From positions 62,001-126,000 of the forward strand of contig NZ_QPCG01000009.1 in assembly GCF_003351025.1 (NCBI RefSeq): a stretch of DNA of 64,000 nucleotides. Direction: 5' to 3'. The translations under genes were made by a program, and so were the position numbers. Position 1 is the first letter of the stretch; every line of letters begins with the position of its first letter. Source of the DNA: Mucilaginibacter endophyticus (GTDB taxonomy: Bacteria; Bacteroidota; Bacteroidia; Sphingobacteriales; Sphingobacteriaceae). Shown one piece after another: positions 54,327-63,083 of the stretch. The notes below the pieces were generated by a model. That model did no database searches. It was not told the DNA's origin and was given only the letters and a program-made list of their open reading frames with translations.

Positions 54327-55419
54327 CAATCGCTCCTCCCTTTACTTTAAATAATTTAACGGGTACCTCTATTTTATTAAAAACGCTTTCAACACGCTCA
54401 ACTCCGGTATCGGTTATAAAAACCTGGCCAAAATCATTGTTTGATACCATCTGCATCAATTTGGTAACGCGCCCATCATCAAGCTTATCAAAAATATCAT
54501 CCAACAAAAGCAAGGGTTTAAAACCCTTTTGCTGATACAGGAAACTGTATTGGGCAAGCTTCAATGCAATTAAAAACGACTTCTGTTGCCCCTGCGATCC
54601 AAATTTTTTCATGGCCATGCCGTGAATATTAAACTGCAGATCGTCTTTATGGATGCCGGCGGTGGTTCGCTCCAGCGCCTTATCACGGTCAAAACTCTTT
54701 TTTAATAAACTATCAAAGCTATCTGTAAGCAATTGTGATTCATAGATGAGTTCGACCCTTTCGGCATTATCGCTCAAAAAATCGTAGTGCTTATTAAATA
54801 CCGGTACAAAGGTATCCATAAAGGCGCGGCGCCTTTCAAAAATACGCATGCCCGAATCTGTTAGCTGCTCATCAATTACTTCAAACAACCCCGCGTCATA
54901 CCGCCCGGTTTCATTTACCTGTTTTAACAGCGCGTTACGATTGGTGAGGATCTTATTATAGGTGATCAGCTCATCCAAATAATGGTTATCCGTTTGCGAT
55001 ATCACATTATCAATAAACTTCCGGCGCTCCTCGCTCCCCTCGGTTATAATACTGGTATCATTTGGCGAGATCATTACCAGCGGCAGCAGCCCGATATGAT
55101 CGGCCAGGCGCTGATAATCTTTTTTATTACGCTTAAACTGCTTTTTCTGGTTCCGTTTTACCGAGCAGGCCACAGCCTCCGGCTGATCATTTTTATTAAA
55201 AACTCCGGTAACAATAAAAAAATCGGTCCCTTGCTTTATCTGCTGACTATCAATTGGGTTAAAGTAACTTTTGCATAATGAAAGGTAATGAATAGCGTCA
55301 AGCAAATTAGTTTTGCCGGCCCCGTTGTTACCTGTAAATACATTAACCCCCTCGCTGAAAACCAGTTCGGCCTCATCGTAATTTTTAAAATTGATAACTG
55401 ACAGCTGTTGCAGGTGCAT
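54319..55419 (-). CDS. recF: DNA replication and repair protein RecF
   Basis: 366 aa. Starts MHLQQLSVINFKNYDEAEL; Walker A FTGNNGAGKTNLLDAIHYL (~30-48); ABC-like signature GSQGQQKSFLIALKL and Walker B LLLLDDIFDKLD in the C-terminal half. RecF loads RecA at gaps with RecO/RecR. Coupled with the DciA-like gene. A TAACTTTG box (55427-55434) lies directly before the ATG. Confidence 0.96.
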   Translation of the reverse strand: MHLQQLSVINFKNYDEAELVFSEGVNVFTGNNGAGKTNLLDAIHYLSLCKSYFNPIDSQQIKQGTDFFIVTGVFNKNDQPEAVACSVKRNQKKQFKRNKKDYQRLADHIGLLPLVMISPNDTSIITEGSEERRKFIDNVISQTDNHYLDELITYNKILTNRNALLKQVNETGRYDAGLFEVIDEQLTDSGMRIFERRRAFMDTFVPVFNKHYDFLSDNAERVELIYESQLLTDSFDSLLKKSFDRDKALERTTAGIHKDDLQFNIHGMAMKKFGSQGQQKSFLIALKLAQYSFLYQQKGFKPLLLLDDIFDKLDDGRVTKLMQMVSNNDFGQVFITDTGVERVESVFNKIEVPVKLFKVKGGAIDA

Positions 55420-55426
55420 GGGATGG

Positions 55427-55434
55427 CAAAGTTA
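55427..55434 (-). promoter_or_regulatory. Candidate -7 box of recF
   Basis: On the minus strand TAACTTTG ends 7 bases before the ATG at 55419, again implying a very short or absent leader. No -33 match seen. Confidence 0.4.
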
Positions 55435-55460
55435 GTGTTTTATTAGATTGAATAAGTTCA

Positions 55461-55567
55461 GAACCATGATTAATAGGATTAATTGATTTTCATGATATCA
55501 GGGTAAATTCACTTTTTCAAATGTTCCATCTATCATGTCATCCTTTAATCAAGCATAATCATGGTTC
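55461..55567. repeat. Inverted-repeat element between recF and the TPR gene
   Basis: GAACCATGATTA (55461-55472) is the exact reverse complement of TAATCATGGTTC (55556-55567), with further pairing just inside (AGGATTAA versus TTTAATC). MITE-like or REP-like; no coding content. Confidence 0.6.
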
Positions 55568-55611
55568 ATAATCAACCATTCACCCCTCTTTAAAGATTTA
55601 ATACAAAAGGT

Positions 55612-55642
55612 ATTGCCAGTAAATTTGAAAACCGTATTTTTG
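55612..55642 (+). promoter_or_regulatory. Candidate promoter of the TPR gene
   Basis: ATTG (55612-55615), N19, TATTTTTG (55635-55642) fits the Bacteroidota -33/-7 promoter well. The ATG is 22 bp downstream. Confidence 0.6.
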
Positions 55643-55664
55643 CAAACTTAATTTTAGAACAACA

Positions 55665-56342
55665 ATGTCAAAAACCCAGGCGAACACCAAAGTTGCAGCA
55701 CCAGAAAACAATTTTGGTCAGAGTGGCAATTTTGTACGCGAGAACCAAAAAAGCTTACTGTTTATTGTAGGGGCTATCGTCGCCCTTATTGCTATCTATT
55801 TTATTTACATTAAATTATACTTAGGTCCGCGTGAAGTTACTGCCGCTAACCAAATGTATAAAGCACAAGAGTTCTGGCAGCAAAAAAACTGGGACAAAGC
55901 CATTAAAGGCGATGCCGGTTTCCCTGGTTTTGAAAAAATCATCAGCGATTACAGCAACACTAAAGCTGCTAACCTGGCTTATTTTTACCTGGGTACAGCG
56001 TATTTAAATAAAGGTGATTACCGCAAAGCCGTTGACAACCTGACTAACTATCGCGGTGACGACAACATGATTGCAGCCGAAGCTTTCGGCAGCACAGGTG
56101 ATGCTTACGTAGAGTTGAAAGACTACGAAAAAGCAGAAACTTATTTCAGCAAAGCGGTTGACAAGGCAAAAAACAAATTCTTATCGCCACTTTACCTTAA
56201 AAAGTTAGGTTTAACTTACGAGGCTCAAAAAAACAACAAAGAAGCTGCCGACGCTTATAAAAGGATAAAAAATGAATATCCTGAAAGTGCAGAAGCTCAA
56301 AATATCGACGAGTATATAGCACGCGCTGAAGCAAAACAATAA
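55665..56342 (+). CDS. Membrane-anchored tetratricopeptide repeat protein
   Basis: 225 aa. A single membrane helix near residues 35-57 (SLLFIVGAIVALIAIYFIYI), then a periplasmic-side TPR region (AYFYLGTAYLNKGDYRKAVD, FGSTGDAYVELKDYEKAETY, LKKLGLTYEAQKNNKEAADA). This is the layout of YfgM-like and tol-pal-like helper proteins. Function unknown. It has a good promoter and a strong terminator, so it is monocistronic. Confidence 0.82.
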   Translation: MSKTQANTKVAAPENNFGQSGNFVRENQKSLLFIVGAIVALIAIYFIYIKLYLGPREVTAANQMYKAQEFWQQKNWDKAIKGDAGFPGFEKIISDYSNTKAANLAYFYLGTAYLNKGDYRKAVDNLTNYRGDDNMIAAEAFGSTGDAYVELKDYEKAETYFSKAVDKAKNKFLSPLYLKKLGLTYEAQKNNKEAADAYKRIKNEYPESAEAQNIDEYIARAEAKQ

Positions 56343-56365
56343 TTTATTTCGGATTTGAGAATTTC

Positions 56366-56418
56366 GATTTCGGATTTATCAGGTAGTTAAATACCTTTAA
56401 ATCCGGAATCGATTTTTT
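56366..56418 (+). terminator. Terminator of the TPR gene
   Basis: GATTTCGGATTT (56366-56377) pairs with AAATCCGGAATC (56399-56410), one mismatch, with an inner AGGTA/TACCT stem, and an eight-T run directly follows. Confidence 0.85.
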
Positions 56419-56507
56419 TTATAAGCACATTTTAATCGTCAATCACAGCGCTTAACAAATCCGAAATCGAACCACCGAAATTCGAAATAAAAATATCCGA
56501 AATCAAA

Positions 56508-57002
56508 ATGGCTACACAGCTTAAAAACCTTTCCGACTTTTCAAATACCGAAATACCTTCGGCAGCACCGTATCGCTTTGGCATTGTCGTGGCCGAGTGG
56601 AACGCCGAAATTACCAATGCACTTTACCAGGGCGCATACCAAAGCCTGGTAAGCAATGGGGCGTTGGCCGAAAACATTTTTTCATACCAGGTACCGGGCA
56701 GCTTTGAGCTTACCTCAGGAGCCGATCTATTGCTGCAAAAAGGCGACCTTGACGCGGTAATTTGCCTGGGCTGTGTAATACAGGGCGAAACAAGACATTT
56801 TGATTTTATTTGCGACGCGGTAGCACACGGCGTAAGTAATGTATCTATAAAATATTCAAAACCTGTTATATTTGGTGTATTAACTACCGATAATCAGCAA
56901 CAGGCTATTGACCGGGCAGGTGGCAAACATGGCAATAAAGGCGATGAAGCGGCTATCACCGCTATCAAAATGGCTGCACTTGCCGAAACATTAAACAGTT
57001 AA
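56508..57002 (+). CDS. ribH: 6,7-dimethyl-8-ribityllumazine synthase
   Basis: 164 aa. FGIVVAEWNAEITNALYQGA gives the substrate-binding Trp/Asn, followed by VPGSFELTSGADLL, the CLGCVIQGETRHFDFI stretch with the catalytic His, and FGVLTTDNQQQAIDRAGG. It makes the penultimate riboflavin precursor. Followed at once by a tiny lipoprotein gene. Confidence 0.96.
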   Translation: MATQLKNLSDFSNTEIPSAAPYRFGIVVAEWNAEITNALYQGAYQSLVSNGALAENIFSYQVPGSFELTSGADLLLQKGDLDAVICLGCVIQGETRHFDFICDAVAHGVSNVSIKYSKPVIFGVLTTDNQQQAIDRAGGKHGNKGDEAAITAIKMAALAETLNS

Positions 57003-57032
57003 CACACGTTAAAGCAGTTAATTTAGCTCAAC

Positions 57033-57143
57033 ATGAAAAAATTAGTTTACATAGCACTTATAGCGGCGGCAATTGCAACAGTATCATCCTGCTCAAACAA
57101 ATTGTGCCCTGCTTACGGTTCATATCCTAAAACAGGTCGTTAA
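57033..57143 (+). CDS. Tiny lipoprotein, 36 aa
   Basis: ATG at 57033, TAA at 57141-57143. The product starts MKKLVYIALIAAAIATVSSC: a full lipoprotein signal whose lipobox Cys is residue 20, leaving a mature peptide of only 17 residues (CSNKLCPAYGSYPKTGR). It lies 30 bp downstream of ribH in the same direction. Function unknown; mature peptides of this size are reminiscent of entericidin-like or Bacteroidota mini-lipoproteins. Confidence 0.65.
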   Translation: MKKLVYIALIAAAIATVSSCSNKLCPAYGSYPKTGR

Positions 57144-57233
57144 CAGTTAATTGTCATTTTTAAACCTGTTTAAACACATTGCAGAGTTTTTGTGTTATAA
57201 TTACGTTATAGCATTTTAACTATTATAATAAAT

Positions 57234-57563
57234 ATGAACTGGATTTCGTTGGAGACGGCCGATCAGCTTATGCAGATCAAGCAGCAGGAAGGCTATAGCC
57301 TTATATTTAAACACAGCACACGCTGTTCCATCAGCATGATGGCAAAAAGACGATTTGAGCTTGACTGGGACAATCTTCCCGAAAATATGCCCCTCTATTT
57401 TTTAGACCTGATCAAACACCGCGATCTGTCAAACCAGGTTGCGCAATTATTCCAGGTACATCATGAGTCGCCTCAGCTATTACTCATCAAAAATGGCGAA
57501 TGCATTCTTGACCAATCGCACAGCGGTATCTCCGTTGATGAAACTTTAGAAGTATTGAATTAA
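57234..57563 (+). CDS. YtxJ-like bacillithiol-system redox protein
   Basis: 109 aa, the family size. Thioredoxin-like fold with KHSTRCSISMMAKRRFE; a single active-site Cys in the position of the TCPIS motif. Then YFLDLIKHRDLSNQVAQLF and ESPQLLLIKNGE with cis-Pro. YtxJ proteins are thought to act as bacilliredoxins removing bacillithiol from proteins; bacillithiol synthesis genes are not in the window. Confidence 0.82.
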   Translation: MNWISLETADQLMQIKQQEGYSLIFKHSTRCSISMMAKRRFELDWDNLPENMPLYFLDLIKHRDLSNQVAQLFQVHHESPQLLLIKNGECILDQSHSGISVDETLEVLN

Positions 57564-57700
57564 TTTTGTTCATGGATCATAGTTCATGGTTCATGGGTTC
57601 ATAAAATGTTAGTGTTAGTACGTTACAGCAAATGATCATTTTGCAGTCATTTGCTGCCACTATGAACAATGAACCATTCCCCATCAACTAAATATTTAAC

Positions 57701-57708
57701 TACATTTG
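57701..57708 (+). promoter_or_regulatory. Candidate -7 box of lipA
   Basis: TACATTTG ends 4 bases before the ATG at 57713. The same geometry as at tatD and close to that at recF. -33 match weak. Confidence 0.4.
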
Positions 57709-57712
57709 CACC

Positions 57713-58594
57713 ATGATTGAATTGCCGGTAGTTCCTGCTGTTAGCCAGCCTGTGCGTAAGCCCGATTGGCTTAGGGTTAAACTTCCTACAGGAAAAGAAT
57801 ATGCTCACGTACGCAGTCTTGTTGATACCCACAAACTGCACACTATATGCGAAAGTGGTAACTGCCCCAATATGGGCGAGTGCTGGGGAGCCGGTACTGC
57901 TACTTTCATGATCCTTGGTAATATTTGTACCCGCTCATGCTCGTTTTGCGCTGTCGCAACCGGCAGGCCGTTGGCTGTTGATGTTGATGAGCCAAACCGC
58001 GTAGCTACTTCGGTAAAACTGATGCAGGTAAAGCATTGTGTCATTACCTCGGTAGATCGCGACGATTTAAAAGATGGCGGTTCCATTATCTGGGCCGAAA
58101 CCATTAACGCCATCCGCCGCGAAAGCCCGGAAACTACTTTAGAAACTTTGTTACCCGATTTTAAAGGTAACTGGGATAACCTTGCCCGCGTTTTAGAAAC
58201 CAGGCCCGAAGTGGTATCTCACAATCTGGAAACCGTAAGGCGCCTTACCAAAGAGGTTCGCATCCAGGCAAAATATGATCGTAGCCTTGAGGCTTTGAAA
58301 CATATTTCAGAAGCTGGCCTGCGCACCAAATCGGGCATTATGCTTGGCCTGGGCGAAACTGAAGAAGATGTTTTGGAAGCTATGGATGATCTGCTTGCAG
58401 CCGGCGTACACATACTTACATTAGGCCAATACTTACAGCCAACTCGCAACCATCACCCGGTAATTGACTGGATCCACCCAGATCAGTTTGCCCGTTACAA
58501 ACAATTTGGACTTGACAAGGGTTTTAGATATGTAGAAAGCGGACCACTGGTACGCTCTTCTTATCACGCAGAAAAACATCTGTTTGAAATGTGA
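57713..58594 (+). CDS. lipA: Lipoyl synthase
   Basis: 293 aa radical-SAM enzyme. Auxiliary 4Fe-4S ligands in [12 protein letters not shown]; radical-SAM cluster CTRSCSFC; also SHNLETV and the C-terminal [13 protein letters not shown] with the conserved RSSY. Inserts two sulfurs into octanoyl groups to form lipoate. No lipB in the window. The ECF sigma gene begins 24 bp downstream. Confidence 0.97.
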   Translation: MIELPVVPAVSQPVRKPDWLRVKLPTGKEYAHVRSLVDTHKLHTICESGNCPNMGECWGAGTATFMILGNICTRSCSFCAVATGRPLAVDVDEPNRVATSVKLMQVKHCVITSVDRDDLKDGGSIIWAETINAIRRESPETTLETLLPDFKGNWDNLARVLETRPEVVSHNLETVRRLTKEVRIQAKYDRSLEALKHISEAGLRTKSGIMLGLGETEEDVLEAMDDLLAAGVHILTLGQYLQPTRNHHPVIDWIHPDQFARYKQFGLDKGFRYVESGPLVRSSYHAEKHLFEM

Positions 58595-58618
58595 TAATTC
58601 CTTTATATCTTCACCAAG

Positions 58619-59170
58619 TTGAGTAAAAAACGAAAAATATCGCTGTCGGAAGAAGAACTGGTGCTGTCATTACAGCACCGGGAAAAAATTGCCGTAGAAG
58701 CGCTATACGATATGTATTCGGCCTCGTTATTCGGGGTGATATCACGCATTATAAATGACACCGCTATAGCCGAAGATGTTTTACAGGAAACTTTTGTAAA
58801 AATCTGGCATTCCTTTTCAAGCTACAGTACTGAAAAAGGCCGTTTATTTACCTGGATGGTTAATATCGCGCGCAACCTCGCGATAGATAAAATCAGATCG
58901 AAAGATTTTAAGAACCAAAACAAAAACCAGGAGATTGAAAATAACGTAACTTTCATTGACGAGCAAAGGAACACAGTTTACAAACCTGAGTTAATGGGCG
59001 TTAAGGATTTAGTGCAAACGCTAAAACCCGAACAAAAGCTAATTGTAGAGCTGGTGTATTTTAAAGGTTATACCCATGTGGAAGCCGCCGAAGAGTTAGG
59101 CATGCCGCTGGGAACCATTAAAACCCGGTTACGAATGGCAATCATGGAACTCAGAAAACATTTTAATTGA
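58619..59170 (+). CDS. ECF-type RNA polymerase sigma factor
   Basis: 183 aa from a TTG start (no in-frame ATG precedes the domain). Sigma region 2 (YDMYSASLFGVISRIIND ... AEDVLQETFVKIWHSF) and region 4 (LIVELVYFKGYTHVEAAEEL, GMPLGTIKTRLRMAI). Downstream by 4 bp is its anti-sigma factor, a standard translationally linked pair. The stimulus is unknown; the type is close to SigK-like ECFs whose partner is RskA-like. Confidence 0.9.
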   Translation: MSKKRKISLSEEELVLSLQHREKIAVEALYDMYSASLFGVISRIINDTAIAEDVLQETFVKIWHSFSSYSTEKGRLFTWMVNIARNLAIDKIRSKDFKNQNKNQEIENNVTFIDEQRNTVYKPELMGVKDLVQTLKPEQKLIVELVYFKGYTHVEAAEELGMPLGTIKTRLRMAIMELRKHFN

Positions 59171-59174
59171 GAAA

Positions 59175-60002
59175 GTGGAAGATTTAAAAGCATATATTGA
59201 ATCAGGGATACTGGAACTTTACGTTCTGGGGGATGTTACCCCGGCCGAAAGGTTACAAGTTGAAGAGATGGCTTCAAAGCATCCGGCTATTAAGGCTGAG
59301 CTGGATGAAATAGAGCGGTCAATAGAATTATATGCTGAAGAAAACGCGATAGAACCATCTGAACAATTACGTAACCGTGTATTAGGCAGCCTGCTAACAA
59401 ATTTTGGCGACGATAACAACTTTCCGACGCCAACCCACGTACAACATGAAAATGTTGTAGCCATGCAACCTAACGCCGATAAAGGAACCAACTTTTATAA
59501 ATACGCATTTGCAGCTTGCCTTGCTTTATTATTAGCAAGCGCCATAGCTTTATATAATCTTTATACCCGCCTTAACGACACCAATACCCAGTTAAGTGCC
59601 ATGCAGGCGCAAAATCAGCATTTTAGCAATACGGTTAGCGCGAAGGATAGTGAACTGAACCTGTTAAGAGACACATCATACAAACTGATCCACTTAAGAG
59701 GTACGGCAAAATCGCCTGAGTCAATAATGACTGTTGCCTTTAGTCCATCTAAACAAAAAGTGGTTATTGATATGGAAGGCCTTAAACTACCTGCCAATGA
59801 TCAAAATCACCAATACCAGCTTTGGGCACTGGTGGGTGGCAAACCGGTCGATCTGGGTGTATTTGATGCTACATCTGATTCAAGCGGCTTCAAGAACATG
59901 AAAGCAATAGCCGCAGCCGATGCGTTTGCTGTAACCCTTGAGCCACGAGGCGGAAGTGCAAGCCCAACACTATCAGAGATGGTGGTACTCGGCAAATACT
60001 AA
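59175..60002 (+). CDS. RskA-like anti-sigma factor
   Basis: 275 aa from a GTG start. N-terminal anti-sigma domain (IESGILELYVLGDVTPAERL, EEMASKHP), one membrane helix (about 110-130; YAFAACLALLLASAIAL), then a periplasmic C-terminal RskA-type domain (VVIDMEGLKLPANDQNHQYQLW, FAVTLEPRGGS). No zinc-finger Cys/His motif. Holds the cognate sigma factor at the inner membrane. Terminator downstream at 60040. Confidence 0.87.
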   Translation: MEDLKAYIESGILELYVLGDVTPAERLQVEEMASKHPAIKAELDEIERSIELYAEENAIEPSEQLRNRVLGSLLTNFGDDNNFPTPTHVQHENVVAMQPNADKGTNFYKYAFAACLALLLASAIALYNLYTRLNDTNTQLSAMQAQNQHFSNTVSAKDSELNLLRDTSYKLIHLRGTAKSPESIMTVAFSPSKQKVVIDMEGLKLPANDQNHQYQLWALVGGKPVDLGVFDATSDSSGFKNMKAIAAADAFAVTLEPRGGSASPTLSEMVVLGKY

Positions 60003-60039
60003 AACCATAAATAGCCGCCTTTTAGGTTGCTCATAAATA

Positions 60040-60090
60040 AAAAAGCTTACATTTTTTTCAGATTTATTCCGAAAACGATGTAAGCTTTTT
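60040..60090 (+). terminator. Terminator of the sigma/anti-sigma operon
   Basis: AAAAAGCTTACAT (60040-60052) pairs with ATGTAAGCTTTTT (60078-60090) and a T-run follows on the + strand. Confidence 0.75.
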
Positions 60091-60318
60091 GTTTTTTATC
60101 CGTTAGTAGTTATATTTCGTGTAAACCTAAAGTTCACGGAATAAATTATTTAACATATTTTTAACGAAACCCAAAACCAATTATTAGTTTTTTTGTAACT
60201 AATAAGTACGTGCAAGCGTCTTATGATTAGTTAGGACATAAACGAGAGAAAAAACCTAAAATTCCTAACCCCCAGATTTGAGTATTTAGTTCTTTATAAG
60301 ATCAGTTAATAGTTAATT

Positions 60319-60349
60319 AAAACGGGCGTATAATACTTGCGGCCGTTTT
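60319..60349 (-). terminator. Weak terminator of the NAD(P)HX repair gene
   Basis: AAAACGG (60319) pairs with CCGTTTT (60343), with T-runs on either strand; adjacent to the stop at 60351. Confidence 0.45.
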
Positions 60350-60350
60350 T

Positions 60351-61856
60351 TTATGCCCTTAATTTTGCCATGGTGATTGGCAATTGCGCAATAAGTTTAC
60401 CCGGCAAAACAACATGCATGCGGTTAGGCAACGCCAGTTCGTCACCAGCTTTACCATGAATGTAGGCACCAATAATACAAGCCTGTTCCGGAGCATACTT
60501 CTGGCCAAGCAACGCGGCTATTATACCGGTAAGCACATCGCCCATCCCTCCGCTTGCCATAGCGGCATTGCCCGATGAATTGAAATAGGCTGTACCATTA
60601 GGTGTGGCCACAATAGTATAATCGTTTTTCAGCAGGATACACAGGTTTAGTTCTTTTGCCTTAACTATTGCTTTCTGTAGCCGCTGCCACCAATTGGTAT
60701 GATCACCAAATAGCCTGTCAAACTCTTTCATATGCGGAGTTAAAACGCTCCCGGCAGGCAATTGAGTTAACAACTCCTGATTTTCCGCAAGTAGGTTCAG
60801 GGCATCAGCGTCAATAACTAATGGCTTTTTATAGTTTTTAATGATAGCATTTAACAACTCCAGGGCACCAGCTTCTTTACCCAAACCTGGCCCCACAGCA
60901 ATCGAACTGAATTTATCCCACTCAATATCAGGAAGTTCATCACCGGTCCTCACTATAGCCATAATTTCGGGCTGATAGCTGTTAAGTGCCGTCAAACCGC
61001 TTTCGGGGATACAGGCCGTCGTCAATCCCGCCCCCGCATGTGCCGCGCCAGATGAACTTAGCAAGGCTGCTCCCATGGTTTTTGCCTGTCCCGCCACGAT
61101 CAGGGCGTGCCCGTAAGTGCCTTTATTACTGAAGCGATGACGAGGTTTGAGCATCTGCCTGATATCTTTTTCTTCAATAAATTGATATGGCGAATTAAGG
61201 CCCTGCACAAACTTTTCATCGATACCAATATTTACCGCTTCCCAGCAATTGATATAAGGTGCCGACTCAGGCAGCAGGAAATTGATCTTGGGCTGCTGAA
61301 AAGTTATCACTAAATCGGCCTTTATGGCAACAGTATCTTTTGGCACCTCTCCTTCGGAAAAAAAGCCTGTAGGTACATCAACCGAAACAACTGTGCGGTC
61401 AAGATCATTGATGTAATTAACCAACCGCTCGTAATCGCCAGAAAGGGGCTTGTTTAACCCGCTGCCGAGTAATGCATCAATTATTACCGGGCTGTTATCT
61501 ACAGGAATCTCTTCGCCATTGCCAAGTTCGGTTATTGTTACGCAGGTTTGCTTTAACCTTTCAAAATTATGATTGAAATCGGCAGAAGCTTTATCAGAAA
61601 AACGGGCTATAACAACATGCAGATTATTATAATGATGGTCGCATAAAATACGAGCTATGGCTAAGCCATCGCCCCCATTATTCCCGGTTCCGCAATAAAA
61701 AGTTATGGGTTCATTTTTATCGGGGAAACGATTTGCAAACCATCCCACAAAAGCCCTGGAAGCACGCTCCATCAGGTCCACAGATGATATCGGTTCCTGA
61801 GCAATGGTATAGGCATCACCCTCGCGAATTTGTTCGGCAATTAATAAAGGAAGCAT
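60351..61856 (-). CDS. nnr: Bifunctional NAD(P)HX epimerase/dehydratase
   Basis: 501 aa fusion. N-terminal YjeF-type epimerase (about 1-215; ITFYCGTGNNGGDGLAIARIL) and C-terminal ribokinase-like dehydratase (about 225-501; NKGTYGHALIVAG, AVGPGLGKEAG, VIDADALNLL, VLTPHMKEFDRLFG and the catalytic SGGMGDVLTGIIAAL). It repairs hydrated NAD(P)H in the cytoplasm. Full length for this fused form. A single gene. Confidence 0.94.
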   Translation of the reverse strand: MLPLLIAEQIREGDAYTIAQEPISSVDLMERASRAFVGWFANRFPDKNEPITFYCGTGNNGGDGLAIARILCDHHYNNLHVVIARFSDKASADFNHNFERLKQTCVTITELGNGEEIPVDNSPVIIDALLGSGLNKPLSGDYERLVNYINDLDRTVVSVDVPTGFFSEGEVPKDTVAIKADLVITFQQPKINFLLPESAPYINCWEAVNIGIDEKFVQGLNSPYQFIEEKDIRQMLKPRHRFSNKGTYGHALIVAGQAKTMGAALLSSSGAAHAGAGLTTACIPESGLTALNSYQPEIMAIVRTGDELPDIEWDKFSSIAVGPGLGKEAGALELLNAIIKNYKKPLVIDADALNLLAENQELLTQLPAGSVLTPHMKEFDRLFGDHTNWWQRLQKAIVKAKELNLCILLKNDYTIVATPNGTAYFNSSGNAAMASGGMGDVLTGIIAALLGQKYAPEQACIIGAYIHGKAGDELALPNRMHVVLPGKLIAQLPITMAKLRA

Positions 61857-61928
61857 ATATCCTAAAGTAAGGATTTATAAGATTTGTTTGCGGGGAAATT
61901 AATGCGAATGACTTTATTGTAAAAATAT

Positions 61929-61955
61929 AAAAGCCATCCTGGCAGAATGGCTTTT
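61929..61955 (-). terminator. Terminator of the transglutaminase-like gene
   Basis: AAAAGCCAT (61929-61937) pairs with ATGGCTTTT (61947-61955) across a 9-nt loop, 30 bp past the stop on the minus strand. Confidence 0.7.
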
Positions 61956-61986
61956 ATGAATAACAAGCATATTAGAGAAAACCGCC

Positions 61987-62877
61987 TTATGGCTTCTTCC
62001 AAAACAAGTTGCTGTTGTTTGTATGATAGGTTATCACACTATACCATTTACTAACCGATGTTTCAAACCTATCGGCTTTGGGATTTTTACTCCCAACAGG
62101 CAGCAGTTCCACATATGTAAAAACTTTACCTGGCGTAATTGTTTGCGAATTGTATTCGCTAACAACCGGGCATATCATTCTGTATAAATGCTCGGCTAAA
62201 AAGGTATATACATAATCTTCCTTTTTAGTTGGGATGTTGTGATAATTAGCCGTGCTGTTTAAGATGATCGGTCTGCCGTCAATTATACGTTGCCTCACTT
62301 CTTCTATGCTTAAAAACGCCCCTTTCTCATCTTTCATATAGGCATTTTCCTGCGGGTCGATATAGATCCATTTATTTAGCGAATCGATATACAGCGCGTT
62401 AACCACATGCCCACCGTGTGCTACAGGATAAGCGTCAGAAAAACAAATAACTGTTCTCGACTTAAAACCCATAGCTAAGAAAATATCATTCATCCCTATC
62501 GACAGTACATAGCAGCCCTGCCCCACCTTGTGCGAACGATAAAAAGAGATCACGTTCATGGTATTCAGCGAATCAATATTAAGCGTGTCCTGATGCGGCA
62601 CCTGGTTATGAAACCAATTTAGTAAACGGATGGCCCTATCGGTTTGAGAACCTTTGCCGGCAACCGAATCAAGATTAAATGCCTGCCTCAAACCAATTAG
62701 TTGTGGGCTTAATTGCGATTGATAAGTAAAGTCGGGAAAACTCTGATGCCCTGTATTATCATATGGCGCACTTTTGCTTAGTTCTTTTACATGCGCGAAA
62801 TTGCTATAAGATTGTGCTTTTACTTGCGCTGCGGCTGCAAACAACAGGCAGGCAATTATAACTGATTTAACTTTCAT
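61987..62877 (-). CDS. Exported transglutaminase-like protein
   Basis: 296 aa with a signal peptide (ends VKAQ). A papain/transglutaminase-type triad is visible: Cys in HKVGQGCYVLSIGMND, His in HGGHVVNALY and Asp in WIYIDPQENAY. The N-terminal half is FPDFTYQSQLSPQLIGLR. Such proteins are cysteine peptidases or transamidases of the envelope. Substrate unknown. Single gene with its own terminator. Confidence 0.75.
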   Translation of the reverse strand: MKVKSVIIACLLFAAAAQVKAQSYSNFAHVKELSKSAPYDNTGHQSFPDFTYQSQLSPQLIGLRQAFNLDSVAGKGSQTDRAIRLLNWFHNQVPHQDTLNIDSLNTMNVISFYRSHKVGQGCYVLSIGMNDIFLAMGFKSRTVICFSDAYPVAHGGHVVNALYIDSLNKWIYIDPQENAYMKDEKGAFLSIEEVRQRIIDGRPIILNSTANYHNIPTKKEDYVYTFLAEHLYRMICPVVSEYNSQTITPGKVFTYVELLPVGSKNPKADRFETSVSKWYSVITYHTNNSNLFWKKP

Positions 62878-63083
62878 TTGTATTTAAATTGTTGATTTTG
62901 AACAAATAAACACACATAAAATATCGCTTTTTATATTTTTAGCTGTAAGGGCAATCATGTGCCGTCAAAAGGGCATTTTTAACGACGAACTAATTTCAGG
63001 GAGATAAATTGCCTGTTAAAGGTTTTCAATTCGTTACTCGCAAAAAAATTGGCCGTACAAATAAAAATTCAGCATTTTTAACC

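Larger units (their letters stand above)
60003..60350. other. 348-bp intergenic region with two terminators
   Basis: Between convergent genes. Holds the hairpin at 60040-60090 and a weaker one at 60319-60349. In between is AT-rich DNA with no recognisable gene. Confidence 0.6.

Noticed and set aside
56343-56506. FMN riboswitch before ribH
   Set aside because: None of the conserved RFN-element segments could be recognised; the sequence is explained by the terminator and simple ATTTCGGATTT repeats.
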